NCBI RefSeq assembly: GCF_000272405.2
Contig: NZ_AJZM02000136.1
Coordinates: forward strand, 1-33,685
Source of the DNA: Vibrio tasmaniensis 1F-187
Lineage (GTDB): Bacteria; Pseudomonadota; Gammaproteobacteria; Enterobacterales; Vibrionaceae
Direction of reading: 5' to 3'
Length of the DNA stretch: 33,685 bases
Part shown: one piece after another, positions 15,375 to 25,196 of the stretch
Numbering within the stretch: position 1 is the first letter of the stretch
How the letters are laid out: each line of letters begins with the position of its first letter
The notes under the pieces: model-generated
What the model saw: the letters and a program-made list of their open reading frames with translations, nothing else
Told to the model about the DNA's origin: nothing
Databases searched by the model: none
Made by a program: the position numbers and the translations under genes

Positions 15375-16136
15375 ATGATCTTAGAGTCATTCAGTCTGGA
15401 AGGTAAAGTAGCGATAGTGACTGGCTGCAACACGGGGCTTGGGCAAGGTATTGCATTAGGCCTAGCGGAAGCTGGTTGTAAGGTTGTCGGTGTTAACCGA
15501 ACAGAACCTGAAGAGACTATTGAGAAAATGAGTGCAGCAGGTCATTCGTTCCTAAACGTGAGTGCTGATCTTCTCGATCAAGCGTGTATTCCAGAGGTTA
15601 TAGAGCGCACTTTGGCTGAGTTTGGCCAAGTCGACATTCTCGTGAACAATGCAGGAATTATTCGCCGCCAAGATGCTATTGAGTTCTCAGAGCAAGATTG
15701 GGATGACGTAATGAACGTGAACACTAAGACTGTGTTCTTTATGTCTCAGGCTGTTGCAAAGCAGTTTAAGGCTCAAGGCACTGGCGGAAAGATCATTAAT
15801 ATTGCATCGATGCTCTCATTCCAAGGTGGCATTCGAGTTCCTTCCTATACGGCTTCAAAAAGTGCTGTGATGGGAGTGACACGTGCGATGGCGAACGAAT
15901 GGGCGCGCGACAATATCAATGTGAATGCGATAGCACCCGGTTATATGGAAACGAACAATACTCAAGCTCTGCGTGAAGATGCTGTGCGCAATCAAGCGAT
16001 TCTTGAGCGTATTCCGGCTGAACGTTGGGGTAAACCGCAAGATATCGCAGGTCCTTGTGTGTTCTTAGCCTCATCAGCATCGGATTACATTAACGGCTAT
16101 ACCATTGCTGTTGATGGTGGTTGGTTAGCTCGTTAA
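15375..16136 (+). CDS. kduD: 2-dehydro-3-deoxy-D-gluconate 5-dehydrogenase (KduD-type SDR)
   Basis: The start chosen is the ATG at 15375, giving 253 residues (MILESFSLEGKVAIVTG), the usual KduD length, with GAGGAAG upstream; a longer frame from 15327 adds 16 atypical residues. Short-chain dehydrogenase motifs are complete: TGCNTGLGQG (16-25), NNAG (91-94), Ser145, and YTASK with Tyr158 and Lys162. KduD reduces 3-deoxy-D-glycero-2,5-hexodiulosonate to 2-keto-3-deoxygluconate (or the reverse) in the breakdown of pectin and other uronate polymers. The next gene, 63 bases on, is an RpiB-family isomerase that may supply its substrate. No lyase or KdgR gene is visible in the window. Confidence 0.88.
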   Translation: MILESFSLEGKVAIVTGCNTGLGQGIALGLAEAGCKVVGVNRTEPEETIEKMSAAGHSFLNVSADLLDQACIPEVIERTLAEFGQVDILVNNAGIIRRQDAIEFSEQDWDDVMNVNTKTVFFMSQAVAKQFKAQGTGGKIINIASMLSFQGGIRVPSYTASKSAVMGVTRAMANEWARDNINVNAIAPGYMETNNTQALREDAVRNQAILERIPAERWGKPQDIAGPCVFLASSASDYINGYTIAVDGGWLAR

Positions 16137-16199
16137 CTGACCTTGTAACAAACACGGTTAAGAATTTTAAATTTGCAGCAATCTTGCAGGAGAACATAA

Positions 16200-16838
16200 A
16201 TGAAAATCGCACTAATGATGGAAAACAGTCAGGCAGGTAAAAATGCCATGGTTGCAGCTGAGCTAGAGTCAGTGGCGGGTGGCATTGGTCATGATGTTTT
16301 TAATCTAGGTATGACCGACGAGAATGATCACCACTTAACGTATATCCACTTAGGTATCATGGCGAGTATTCTCATTAACTCAAAGGCTGTGGACTTTGTT
16401 GTGACGGGATGTGGAACAGGGCAAGGTGCTTTGATGTCATTGAACCTGCATCCGGGTGTGGTTTGTGGTTACTGCCTAGAGCCATCAGATGCTTTCTTGT
16501 TTAACCAAATCAATAACGGTAATGCTCTCGCTCTCGCTTTTGCTAAAGGCTTTGGCTGGGCAGGTGAACTCAACATTCGTTATATCTTTGAAAAAGCGTT
16601 CACAGGCGAGCGTGGTAATGGGTATCCACTAGAACGTGCAGAACCACAGCAACGTAACGCAGCAATTTTGAATGAAGTGAAAGCGGCGGTGGTAAAAGAT
16701 AACTTTATTGATTCTCTAAGAGCAATCGACCAAGAGCTCGTGAAAACAGCGGTTGGCAGTGAGCGTTTCCAACAATGCTTGTTTGATCATTGCCAAAACC
16801 CAGACATTGCAGACTACGTTCGTTCACTTTTAGATTAA
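16200..16838 (+). CDS. RpiB/LacA/LacB-family isomerase, possible DhuI-type uronate ketol-isomerase
   Basis: The 212-residue protein has the RpiB active-site signature TGCGTGQGALMSLN (Cys71) and NNGNALALA (106-114), and a ~60-residue C-terminal extension beyond a standard RpiB of ~150. RpiB-family enzymes interconvert aldose and ketose phosphates. However, RpiB relatives called DhuI in streptococci isomerise 4-deoxy-5-hexosulose uronate from glycosaminoglycan breakdown and are encoded with a KduD-like reductase. The same pairing here suggests that role in place of KduI. An AGGAG site precedes the ATG, and a terminator follows, so kduD and this gene form a two-gene operon. Confidence 0.85.
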   Translation: MKIALMMENSQAGKNAMVAAELESVAGGIGHDVFNLGMTDENDHHLTYIHLGIMASILINSKAVDFVVTGCGTGQGALMSLNLHPGVVCGYCLEPSDAFLFNQINNGNALALAFAKGFGWAGELNIRYIFEKAFTGERGNGYPLERAEPQQRNAAILNEVKAAVVKDNFIDSLRAIDQELVKTAVGSERFQQCLFDHCQNPDIADYVRSLLD

Positions 16839-16881
16839 ACCTATCAAGGTCTTACCCGGTTATTAGTGAAGATAGAAAAGA

Positions 16882-16915
16882 AAAAGAGGAGCTCTGAGGC
16901 TCCTCTTTTCTTTTG
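16882..16915 (+). terminator. Intrinsic terminator of the kduD operon
   Basis: AAAAGAGGAGC (16882-16892) and GCTCCTCTTTT (16899-16909) form an 11-bp stem with a 6-base loop, followed by a T-rich CTTTT. It can also act on the converging DUF1254 transcript, as the stem is flanked by an A run on the other side. Confidence 0.85.
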
Positions 16916-16976
16916 CTCTATGAGCCTGTTAGTTTTTAGACGCATAGATAAATGATCTGTGATTCGCTCTAGATGA

Positions 16977-18488
16977 TCAGTCCACACGTTTAAAGTTAGG
17001 CAACAAGGTTTCAGGCTGCTGCGCTACAAATGCTTTACTTGGTGAGTAGGCGCGGAAGTAAACAAACCAGTTTTCGTCTTCTCGAGTTTGCACCCAATTC
17101 GCTTCATTCACACCTGCTGGCTTAGTTGGCGAGAAGTGGAAGGTGTAATTACCTTGTGCGTCTTTGACCGTTCCTTCGATGTTTGAACCCACGTCGGCAC
17201 GTTCAATATCGTTGTCGATGATGGCGCGGTTCTCTACGTTGTAGACAGTAATTGTCCAGAACAAATCGGCGAAATTTACATCTCCATCTAGCGTCAAAGT
17301 ATAGTGGTTACTGCCATTTAGCCCTTTGCCATTGTCGTCACGGTAGTTGTCTAGGTAGATCTGTCCCCAACCGCCATTTTCAAAACCGTGCATTGCAATG
17401 TCGTTAGTGACGGCTTCATAAAACCAAGCTGCACGTCCATCGAGGTCCATACCATAGTGACGGTCTTGGTTTGGTGTTGAAGCCGTTGCGATTTCCCACG
17501 AATTCCCTTCTTTACCGTAAGCCGCATGTGGTAGACGTTCTGTTTTGTTGAAATCGATATTCTTAACCATAGCTTCCCCCATGATTACAGCTTGTTCTAA
17601 GATGTCACGCTGCTGAGCTGATGGGGTAAATGCTTTGCCTTTTTCAATACCTAGTGGGCGTAACATGTCGTGCATTATGCGGTCGCGCTCTGCCACAGGT
17701 TCGGCTTGGATCGCTTCATTCAACGTATCCCAAAATGCCATACCACGTGGGTGCTTAGCATCGTCACCACGTTCAGGGAAGTTCACGCCTTTGCTACTGA
17801 GCGGCTTGCCGTTAAGGTCAGTAATTTTTAATGCTTCTAAGTCTTTCATACGTTGCTGATCTGACTTAGCCATTAAGCGAACACCCAAGAAAACATTATT
17901 GGTATCAGACTCAAATACTTTTGCGCCTTTTGGCAGGTTACTCGGCGTTTCAGAACCTTTGGCTTTTACCACGTAGACGCCCGGCTCAGTCATCTGAGAA
18001 ATACCGATTTGCCACATAGTGTGTACTGCGCCGCGCAGTTCATTTGTGGGGATTTCTACAATAACGGGCTCTTTCTCTACGTTAAACCAAGTAATCGCGT
18101 AAGGCGTAGAGGTATTGTAAGTTAAACCTCCTAGCTTAGATTCATGAGACTCAACATAAGTAATTTGACCATCCTCTGCACCCATGTCGGCATAGGCTTG
18201 TTTCCATGCGTAGTTTGACACCAAAGGCACGGACCAAATGTAAGCTTGTGACGCGCGTTGATAGTCCATCAGTTCGAACAGTTTTGCTGAGCTTTCTTGT
18301 GTTGGAATGCCATGAAGAAAGTCGGTTTCGAAAGTAAAGTCACCTGCTCGCGTTTGGATCGTTTCTGTCGCATCACCGTTGCCTGCTATCGCTGTGGCTG
18401 AAAACAAGGCTGTTACAGAAACTAGCATGGCAGCTGAGCGTAATGGGCAAGTGAAACTACCGACAAAGGCTTTAGATATCATATTCAT
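16977..18488 (-). CDS. DUF1254/DUF1214 domain-containing exported protein
   Basis: The 503-residue protein has an N-terminal export signal (hydrophobic stretch MLVSVTALFSATAIA at ~21-35). The middle part (~60-190) matches DUF1254, with YIWSVPLVSNYAWKQAY and MWQIGISQMTEPGVYVVKA, and the C-terminal part (~370-480) matches DUF1214, with GLNGSNHYTLTL and FWTITVYNVENRAIIDN. The biochemical role of these domains is not settled. GAGG precedes the ATG at 18488. It is downstream of an outer-membrane protein gene on the same strand; the 106-base gap holds a TTGAACC/GGTTCAA stem (18538-18560) but no clear terminator, so co-transcription is likely. Confidence 0.88.
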   Translation of the reverse strand: MNMISKAFVGSFTCPLRSAAMLVSVTALFSATAIAGNGDATETIQTRAGDFTFETDFLHGIPTQESSAKLFELMDYQRASQAYIWSVPLVSNYAWKQAYADMGAEDGQITYVESHESKLGGLTYNTSTPYAITWFNVEKEPVIVEIPTNELRGAVHTMWQIGISQMTEPGVYVVKAKGSETPSNLPKGAKVFESDTNNVFLGVRLMAKSDQQRMKDLEALKITDLNGKPLSSKGVNFPERGDDAKHPRGMAFWDTLNEAIQAEPVAERDRIMHDMLRPLGIEKGKAFTPSAQQRDILEQAVIMGEAMVKNIDFNKTERLPHAAYGKEGNSWEIATASTPNQDRHYGMDLDGRAAWFYEAVTNDIAMHGFENGGWGQIYLDNYRDDNGKGLNGSNHYTLTLDGDVNFADLFWTITVYNVENRAIIDNDIERADVGSNIEGTVKDAQGNYTFHFSPTKPAGVNEANWVQTREDENWFVYFRAYSPSKAFVAQQPETLLPNFKRVD

Positions 18489-18594
18489 AATGTGTCCTCA
18501 AAAACTCAAAATTATTCGTCAAAACGGGAATGGCTCGTTGAACCGAAATCATTGGTTCAAACTGAAAGAGCTCATCCAAACAGAAAGTGACTGC

Positions 18595-19383
18595 TTAAAA
18601 CTGATAGTTAAATTCGATGCGGTGATCACCGTCTTCGATACTGGTGTTTTCTGTCCAGTTTGCAAAATAACGAACGTTCGCCCTTGGGTTAATCTGGTAG
18701 CTCGCAGCAAACTCATGTGCGAGTACAGAATCACTGCCCTCGAATCCATAATCTTTGAACGTTGATGAACCAGACATCGTGCCTAAATACATAGGGTTAT
18801 AGTTCAACCAAATCTTGTCGGTAAGTTGCATTTTTGCGTACATACCCGCCACGTAGAAAGTACCGTGCATGTTGTAGCGATCACGAAGTTGATCCGCGTC
18901 GAGGTTGCCTCCAGAGCCTTCAACCAACTCCTCACCTGCAGCAACACCAACACCCGCAAGCGGATAGAAGTTAAACATGCCCATTTGTGGAAGAGCCTGT
19001 ATAAAGCTGTATGACGCACTACCTTGATTACTATCGAAATCCCAAGACATATCGACTTGTGTGCCTCGACCATTGGTTAAGTCTACGCCGAAGTTTCTGA
19101 AACGAATCGAATCGATACTGTCATCTGCGCCTCGGTTATTCCAACCAATGGCTTCACCAGCGATGCCTTTGACTTCGAAGACATTCATACCCATGGTCGT
19201 ATCGCTACCAGTGTCATAGGTTTGCCCGATTTTCAGGTTTAAGCCTTTGTCTGTGTAACCGAAGCCACCTTGTGTATAGACGGCTAACGGATCTGACATA
19301 TCTTGAATTTCGGCTTCTTCCGCGAAAGCGACACTCACCAGAAACAAAGGAGTTAGAGAAAGGATTGAACGTTGTAATAACAT
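18595..19383 (-). CDS. Outer-membrane beta-barrel protein (porin-like)
   Basis: The 262-residue product has a signal peptide (MLLQRSILSLTPLFLVSVAFA), alternating polar and hydrophobic strands (for example GLNLKIGQTYDTG, GTFYVAGMYAKMQ, NVRYFANWTENTS) and a terminal HRIEFNYQF. A final Phe with alternating aromatic residues is the usual BamA recognition signal, so an outer-membrane barrel is likely. About ten to twelve strands would fit the length. GAGG lies seven bases before the ATG. It is the first gene of a probable operon with the DUF1254 gene and is divergent from a LysR gene that may control it. No specific porin family was recognised. Confidence 0.82.
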   Translation of the reverse strand: MLLQRSILSLTPLFLVSVAFAEEAEIQDMSDPLAVYTQGGFGYTDKGLNLKIGQTYDTGSDTTMGMNVFEVKGIAGEAIGWNNRGADDSIDSIRFRNFGVDLTNGRGTQVDMSWDFDSNQGSASYSFIQALPQMGMFNFYPLAGVGVAAGEELVEGSGGNLDADQLRDRYNMHGTFYVAGMYAKMQLTDKIWLNYNPMYLGTMSGSSTFKDYGFEGSDSVLAHEFAASYQINPRANVRYFANWTENTSIEDGDHRIEFNYQF

Positions 19384-19456
19384 AGATGCCTCATAAATTT
19401 ATCTCACTACATCCGTGTACTGCGTGAAGGTGAGGTAACTATACAAAGTGGACATC

Positions 19457-19493
19457 GTTAAGTTAATTCATATAAACTTAACTATTCGTTAAG
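19457..19493. promoter_or_regulatory. LysR-type operator in the divergent promoter region
   Basis: GTTAAGT (19457-19463) and ACTTAAC (19476-19482) form a perfect inverted repeat across 12 bases, and a third GTTAAG occurs at 19488-19493. The region separates the outer-membrane protein gene and the LysR gene, which begins 20 bases further on. Position and form fit autoregulation plus control of the divergent operon. Confidence 0.6.
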
Positions 19494-19513
19494 TATTGGT
19501 TTATGGTTTGGGT

Positions 19514-20440
19514 ATGAAACTGAATAATGTCGATTTGAACTTATTGAAAGTGTTTGTGGTGGTATATCAGGAAAAAAGCTTGCGCAAAGCAGCTGAAAAG
19601 CTGTTTGTCTCGACACCAGCGGTAAGCCAAAGCGTCAAAAAGCTTAAGGAATCATTAGGTGAAGAGCTATTTGTTTTGTCCAATAAGCAGTTTCTCCCGA
19701 CGCCTTATTCTGATGAACTGTATCGACGTGTATTTCCACTATTGGACGGGTTGGTCACGGCGATAGAAGAGGGTAAACAGTTTACTCCTGCCGAACTAAG
19801 CGAAGATTTTAAGATAGAGGCGAACCCGCACCTTTTGCCTTGGTTAACACCCTCTCTGTTTCATCAACTCTCAGATGAAAGTCCACTTTCGAGGTTGATT
19901 AGTCATACTAGCTCCCAAGATTCACTGGAAAGACTTAAGAGTGACGAGATTGATTTTGTTATTCACTTTGAAGCTGAAAACCTGCCCGCCGAGATCATTG
20001 CTGTGCCTCTCGTGACCCTAAAATTTGTATTGGCAGTAAGAGTCGACCATCCTTTTAAAGAGGATGTAGCACAGATTGATGATTTGTTGTCCTTTCCATT
20101 TGCGCATGTTGACCTTGCTTACTTCGATCAAAACAAACACTCGCGATTGGAAGAAGAAGTTTTAAGCCAAGGTAAATCGATTAATATGGCGCTTCGAACG
20201 ACGTCAGTTGTTGGGTTAATAGAAACGATTAAGCATACCAACATGATCGCACCCTGCATGCCTCCGGTGATCGAACAGCACAAGGGAGTATTACGCTCGA
20301 TTGTGATTGAAGGATTAGAAGAAGATGCAGAGAAAATGGAGGTATTTGCCTATCTTCATAAGAAAAACCAACATTCTGCCAAATACAAGTGGTTACTGGA
20401 TTTGATCGAAACAGCGATGATTGAGGCCAACCATCAGTGA
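19514..20440 (+). CDS. LysR-family transcriptional regulator
   Basis: The chosen ATG at 19514 gives a 308-residue protein starting MKLNNVDLNLLKVF, the standard LysR N-terminus; an upstream in-frame TTG at 19496 is less likely. The winged helix-turn-helix spans ~5-65 (SLRKAAEKLFVSTPAVSQSVKKL), and the rest is a LysR substrate-binding domain. It is divergent from the outer-membrane protein/DUF1254 genes, with an inverted repeat between, so it likely regulates them. It converges with luxN, leaving 43 bases. The effector is unknown. Confidence 0.9.
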   Translation: MKLNNVDLNLLKVFVVVYQEKSLRKAAEKLFVSTPAVSQSVKKLKESLGEELFVLSNKQFLPTPYSDELYRRVFPLLDGLVTAIEEGKQFTPAELSEDFKIEANPHLLPWLTPSLFHQLSDESPLSRLISHTSSQDSLERLKSDEIDFVIHFEAENLPAEIIAVPLVTLKFVLAVRVDHPFKEDVAQIDDLLSFPFAHVDLAYFDQNKHSRLEEEVLSQGKSINMALRTTSVVGLIETIKHTNMIAPCMPPVIEQHKGVLRSIVIEGLEEDAEKMEVFAYLHKKNQHSAKYKWLLDLIETAMIEANHQ

Positions 20441-20483
20441 GTTCTAATCGTTTTTTTTAATTGATTCACTTAACCGTAGTCAG

Positions 20484-23141
20484 CTATTCATTTTCTGTTT
20501 CTTTAGAAGCGTTTGGCGCCCAGCCTTTCTCTAGCCAGTTGTCCAGTAGGTGTTGCAGTGCGTTCAAAGAGGTTGGCTTCTCTAGGCGACCGTCCATCAG
20601 TTTTCTGATCATGTCTAGCTCTCGTTGTCCTGATTCACCAGACAAAGCAATAATTGGTGTTTGAGGTGAGCGCGCCTTGATGATCTGGCTTGCGTCAAAG
20701 CCATTCATTATCGGCATTTGTACGTCCATTAAGATCAAATCAACTTTGTGTGATCTGAACAGCTCGACAGCATTTTCCCCGTTTTTAGCTTGCAAGCTAT
20801 TTACGCCAAGTCGGCTCAGGTACATCTGAACAAGCGTGCGTTGCACTTCTTTGTCATCAACAATAAGTACCGTCGGTGCAAGATGGCTTGATGCTGGTTG
20901 ATTTTCTGCTTGCGTGCGTTCTGTTTGCTTACTTTCTGTTAGCGTACTTGCCGGTTCAGGTTCTATATCACCGCTTGGAGTTTGGCTCTCTGGTTTTACA
21001 TCAGCTTCGGCTTTATCTTCCGTCGATTGGTTGTGTTTCCAACCGTTGAAATAAGGCGTACGCAGCGTCTCCGCTTTTGGAGCATTGGGTACAATAGGGA
21101 AGTACAGGTGAAACTCAGTAAATTCACCAAGTTTGGAATGGCATTCCACTCTGCCACCAAATGAGCGCATCACTCGTTGGCAATAACCCAGTCCTAAGCC
21201 GCTACCACCGCTTTTTTGGAAAGAGAAAAAGTCATCAAAGACCTTATGAACAATGGCTTCGTCAATGCCGGGGCCGGTATCACGAAATGTGAGAACGTTC
21301 TCGTAAGATCCTGTTTTGGTGCTGATCTCAATTTGGCTGTCTGGGTAAGAATCAAAGTAATAGATTGCATTGCGTATCAGATTGAAAATGACGAAGTTGA
21401 ATAGAGTTTCATTTAGTTTTGCCACAAAATCAGCGTGTTGTGGTAAACGAATTCGCTCAATGATCTTCTCGTTCTCAAAGCCATAGTGGCTGACGGCTTG
21501 GTCCACGGCCTTGTGGATAGATGTCATGGTGATTGGTCCATGCTCAGGCGAGCTGTCACTGACTTCTCGTAAGATGATATCAATCAGTTGCCGCCCGCGT
21601 TGAATCGCTGCTTGGCCATTCTCAATGTCAGTCAAGATTTGTTGAGTTGGTGCTTGATTATCAATGTGCTGCTTTAACACCTCAAAATGCAGTTGCACTT
21701 GAGCGAGTGGGTTACGCATCTCATGAGCGATCGAGTTAGCAAGAGCACGACTTTGGCGAATTCGTCTATCGGCTTCGATGGTGCTTTGTACACGCGTTAA
21801 CAAGGTTTGCAGTGCAGAGATTTCTTCATTAGAGAACATACGATTGTTGCTTTTGTGCGATGATACTAGCAAGTGTGTGACTGATTTTTTGTGTCCGAAT
21901 AGTGGCATTACCAACGCGGTGTTGTTCGAACTCATCTTGTCATAAAGTGCTTTTAGCGACCGTTTAGCGAGCGCAGTATCATCTAGCTCTTCAGAAAGCT
22001 CATCGAACACTAGAACGGACTCTTTGCTAGATAGGTAATCTTCGTAGAAGGTTTCGTTGTAATTACTGTTAACTAGTCGAAGCTTATCTTCTGGGATTTG
22101 CAGTTGGCGACCTAAACGACGCATGGCATCGTCAATCGACAACTTAAAGCCTTCTTCTAATGCGAGTATCTGTTGTACCGGTGTCTTTTTGTTTCTATAG
22201 ACAAGCAATGAGGAGTAAGGACTTACACGTTTGTAGATTGGACTCCATGTAATGCCGATAATCGCGCAGATGGGTATCGCTAATAGCCATTGGTTACCGT
22301 CGGTTAGGGGAATAAATACCGTACAAAAAGGTATCACTAAAATTGCACACACCAGCAGCACATTAAGGCTTATGTATGTAAGGTATTTAAAACTGTAGAA
22401 GCGAGAGGTCAGCAGAGCATAGCCTACAAACAACATCTCACTGAGCGACAACGCTGGGGGGAGCCAGGTGAGCGAGAAATCACGTAGGAAATAGGCAACG
22501 CCAATGTGAATCGTTGCTGTAGATAGCATGAATACCAAGATACCTGTAATCATGTAGTTGGTTTTGGCTAATGTTAGTTTGCTGCTATTGGCACGCATGG
22601 TCACTAGATTAGTCAGTGTAAGGGCAATCAAGCTGATAACCCCAATGAAAAAGTAGGGTGTATGCGGGCCAAACTCGATCACGAATTGGCTTGGAGCCGT
22701 AATGGTGACATCTTCTACCGTTAACCCTGGGGTCAAATTGATATAGAAAGAGTAGCCCGTCATGCTCGCGAGAATAGTTTGTTGCCACCTATGGATTTTA
22801 CCACTGCGGTTTTCGGCTGCGAGCTGACACGAGAAGTAATACGCAAAGGCAAAAGCAAGGAAAGAGCTGAGGTTGGCCAACTTTGCTGCGAATATGGCTG
22901 CTGTGGTGCCAAGTCCTGGCAACAAGCCAGTGTGGAAGTAGGCATTACTGCTGATCCACGTAATAATACAGATGGAATATGCGATGTAAGGTACATGGTG
23001 TGTCCCCACTATCGCTTCGTTCTTTTGTTTAAGGCGATAACAATAGTAGAACAGCCACATTACAACAACAGCGACCGTTGCAAGCAGAGTGATGGCTTTA
23101 GCATAGAATATCGCCTCTAGCCCAAGATCAAACGTCTTCAT
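20484..23141 (-). CDS. luxN: LuxN, hybrid sensor kinase for acyl-homoserine-lactone autoinducer
   Basis: The 885-residue protein matches Vibrio LuxN from memory of that family over nearly its whole length. Nine hydrophobic helices fill ~10-315 ([39 protein letters not shown]). The histidine kinase follows: His473 in [13 protein letters not shown] box [10 protein letters not shown] (~587-596), G boxes DTGPGID and [10 protein letters not shown] receiver domain has VLIVDD (~758-763), Asp806 and Lys855. A linker between kinase and receiver (~700-756) is acidic, Glu/Pro/Ser/Thr-rich and longer than I recall for V. harveyi LuxN (849 residues). The ATG at 23141 overlaps the luxM stop as ATGA; a GTG at 23153 is an alternative. 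It would feed phosphate to LuxU and LuxO, not in this window. Confidence 0.93.
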   Translation of the reverse strand: MKTFDLGLEAIFYAKAITLLATVAVVVMWLFYYCYRLKQKNEAIVGTHHVPYIAYSICIITWISSNAYFHTGLLPGLGTTAAIFAAKLANLSSFLAFAFAYYFSCQLAAENRSGKIHRWQQTILASMTGYSFYINLTPGLTVEDVTITAPSQFVIEFGPHTPYFFIGVISLIALTLTNLVTMRANSSKLTLAKTNYMITGILVFMLSTATIHIGVAYFLRDFSLTWLPPALSLSEMLFVGYALLTSRFYSFKYLTYISLNVLLVCAILVIPFCTVFIPLTDGNQWLLAIPICAIIGITWSPIYKRVSPYSSLLVYRNKKTPVQQILALEEGFKLSIDDAMRRLGRQLQIPEDKLRLVNSNYNETFYEDYLSSKESVLVFDELSEELDDTALAKRSLKALYDKMSSNNTALVMPLFGHKKSVTHLLVSSHKSNNRMFSNEEISALQTLLTRVQSTIEADRRIRQSRALANSIAHEMRNPLAQVQLHFEVLKQHIDNQAPTQQILTDIENGQAAIQRGRQLIDIILREVSDSSPEHGPITMTSIHKAVDQAVSHYGFENEKIIERIRLPQHADFVAKLNETLFNFVIFNLIRNAIYYFDSYPDSQIEISTKTGSYENVLTFRDTGPGIDEAIVHKVFDDFFSFQKSGGSGLGLGYCQRVMRSFGGRVECHSKLGEFTEFHLYFPIVPNAPKAETLRTPYFNGWKHNQSTEDKAEADVKPESQTPSGDIEPEPASTLTESKQTERTQAENQPASSHLAPTVLIVDDKEVQRTLVQMYLSRLGVNSLQAKNGENAVELFRSHKVDLILMDVQMPIMNGFDASQIIKARSPQTPIIALSGESGQRELDMIRKLMDGRLEKPTSLNALQHLLDNWLEKGWAPNASKETENE

Positions 23142-24325
23142 ATTATTTGCCACGCTGTATTTTTATTTTCACGGAGGCACCGTCTATAGTCTCGAAAGTT
23201 GACATGATTGAATGCCTTCAACATCAGTTCAATATTCCATAACCCGCGGTAAGTCAGTAAGTTCGTTTCGTTCAAGTCACAAGACCCTAGCGGCAAGTAT
23301 GCTTGTGGTTCGATAGCCTTGTAAAAATCGAGTATCAAAGGTTGATCTATAATGGTGAAACCAATTTTATAGCCCGCTTGATGTAACAAGTTGAGCATCT
23401 CTTTTTGAGCAAGATAAAGGAAGTAGACTTTTTGTTGAATATTTCCACTCACGGTTAGGCGTAGAATTTCACATACAGCTTGCATTTCGGCTAATTGTAA
23501 TTGGAACTTACTATCGAACTCTGGAATAGAGTCACACTTTGATAGGGCCGGCGGAGTAAAAATATGTAGCTCTGCAAGTCCTTCATAGCCACGTCTGGAT
23601 AAACTGTACTTCCATTTGTCGTTACAGAAAGGGGGGGCGTAGCTTAGCCAAGTTTCATATTTTGACCAATCTTGAATTAGGGCTGAAGAGACTAGGGTTG
23701 GAAAGGCTTCATCTGTTGGGTGTTTGAGTAGAATAAAGTGCTTACCTGTTTGTGATAAGTGGAGTAAAGGTAGCATCTCATACCACTTCTCACCTTTAAT
23801 AAAAACCTCAAGGTTGCTTAAAGCAATAGCATCGCTGATTGGTAGTCCTTGAGGGCGAGTTGGCGTTTGTACTATGAGTTGACTATTTTCTATTTGGTCA
23901 ATGATCACACCATAGTAAGCACTATCTTTAATGGGTAGATCCATAGGATAAAGGGCATGGGTGCTTAATGGTAATTTTGCTTTGATTGCGGAAATTTCAC
24001 ATTCACACCAAAAGTCCAACCAATGTATATAGCATTGCCCTACAGCTTCCTCTAAGAGAGCAACCTCTGTGGATAAGGTATTTGGATAGCGCTGAATCAG
24101 ATCGCGGTAGTCCATCACTTCAAACATTACTGAGTCGCTTTTTGCTTGATGTTCAGGGAAAAGCAATTCTAATTGGTTTCGACGATATTCTGTCACGGTT
24201 TTGAAAAGAGCTGTGCGCTGTTGTGGTTGATAAGTGTGGAGTACGAGTTCAACCAGTGCGTGTTGTTTTTTTTCGATAGGCAGGCTGCTAGCCAACAGTG
24301 AACCTAAAGACGACATTAATTCCAT
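23138..24325 (-). CDS. luxM: LuxM, acyl-homoserine-lactone synthase
   Basis: The 395-residue protein fits the LuxM/AinS/VanM synthase family in length and pattern, for example [39 protein letters not shown] and the near C-terminal [21 protein letters not shown]. This family, unrelated to LuxI, joins S-adenosylmethionine with an acyl donor; V. harveyi LuxM makes 3-hydroxy-C4-homoserine lactone, but the chain made here cannot be inferred. No signal peptide or membrane helices are seen, so it is cytoplasmic. The start ATG at 24325 has AGGCGG about nine bases upstream; an in-frame ATG lies three codons on. It overlaps luxN by four bases with the preferred luxN start, so signal and receptor are made together. 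Confidence 0.92.
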   Translation of the reverse strand: MELMSSLGSLLASSLPIEKKQHALVELVLHTYQPQQRTALFKTVTEYRRNQLELLFPEHQAKSDSVMFEVMDYRDLIQRYPNTLSTEVALLEEAVGQCYIHWLDFWCECEISAIKAKLPLSTHALYPMDLPIKDSAYYGVIIDQIENSQLIVQTPTRPQGLPISDAIALSNLEVFIKGEKWYEMLPLLHLSQTGKHFILLKHPTDEAFPTLVSSALIQDWSKYETWLSYAPPFCNDKWKYSLSRRGYEGLAELHIFTPPALSKCDSIPEFDSKFQLQLAEMQAVCEILRLTVSGNIQQKVYFLYLAQKEMLNLLHQAGYKIGFTIIDQPLILDFYKAIEPQAYLPLGSCDLNETNLLTYRGLWNIELMLKAFNHVNFRDYRRCLRENKNTAWQII

Positions 24326-24741
24326 GTAGTGAACCGCCTAAGTTTATCTAATTATTTTTATGTGACTTGTACCCGTTTATGAGAGATGTATCTATGGCTG
24401 ATGTTTGAGAGTAGTTACTTTATAAAGTTGCCCTAACTTTTTGTGCGTTTAGTTTCTCAAAAACAAGCTGCATTTAAAGTGGGAGTTTACTACTTGTACT
24501 AATCCTAAACAACATGGTTTCGCCATTTTTCAATCAATTCATGAACCCCTAAATTAGTGTATTCTCAAATACTTACTTGTCTGCTTATTGTCCGGCTTTG
24601 GTTTTCTGACAGTGCTCTGTATTTACAGATTAGTTACAACATAATTTCTGATGAAGTGATGACATTCGAGGTTTAAGCTTGTCTGCATATGAAACATCAT
24701 TGCGGGTAACGCCTCGTGAATGACAGAGGTAGAGAGAATTT
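24326..24741. other. Intergenic region between divergent luxM and lipoprotein genes
   Basis: These 416 bases must contain the luxM promoter and the lipoprotein promoter. I found no additional gene, no terminator and no convincing palindromic operator in them. Confidence 0.35.
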
Positions 24742-25134
24742 ATGAAGAAAGTACGATTAACATCATTACTTGGAGTAGCAACCTTGTTTAGTGTCGCTGT
24801 GTTAGCAGGATGCAGTCAGAAATCTGAGGTTCCAGTTCAATCACAAGAGAATACGAATCCGATCTGTAGCACTAAAAACCTGACAGGTGGTTGGTCGCAA
24901 AGCGCTATCACACCACAAGCTAAGCAAGCTTTAAATGCAGTTCTTGGCCAAATGAACACTTCAGCTGAGCTAAAGCAGATTCTGAGTGTGCGAACTCAGG
25001 TTGTCGCGGGTTTGAATTACGCTATTGAGTTTGAAATGGATAATGGTGAAGTGTGGAATACCGTTGTGTATCGCTCACTACAAGGTGACATTGAAATGAC
25101 GCAACCTGCACAGCAAGGTCGTCTGTGTCCATAG
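24742..25134 (+). CDS. Cystatin-like lipoprotein
   Basis: The 130-residue precursor has a lipoprotein signal with the lipobox LAGC (Cys23), so it is lipidated; the residues after Cys (Ser, Gln) do not include the inner-membrane retention Asp at +2, which favours outer-membrane sorting. The mature part reads TGGWSQSAI, a helix AKQALNAVLGQM, then TQVVAGLNYAIEFEM. A Gly pair before the helix and QVVAG in the first hairpin are the contact motifs of cystatins (I25), which inhibit papain-like cysteine proteases. Inhibition by this protein is inferred. GAGAG precedes the ATG, and a strong terminator follows. Confidence 0.83.
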   Translation: MKKVRLTSLLGVATLFSVAVLAGCSQKSEVPVQSQENTNPICSTKNLTGGWSQSAITPQAKQALNAVLGQMNTSAELKQILSVRTQVVAGLNYAIEFEMDNGEVWNTVVYRSLQGDIEMTQPAQQGRLCP

Positions 25135-25196
25135 ATCAACTGGTCCATAAATTTACTGGTCTATTGATTAACTAGCATGTGAATAACTTCGCACAT

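Noticed and set aside
23142..23153. GTG start for LuxN at 23153
   Set aside because: The ATG at 23141 overlaps the luxM stop in a normal ATGA arrangement and matches the known LuxN N-terminus better.
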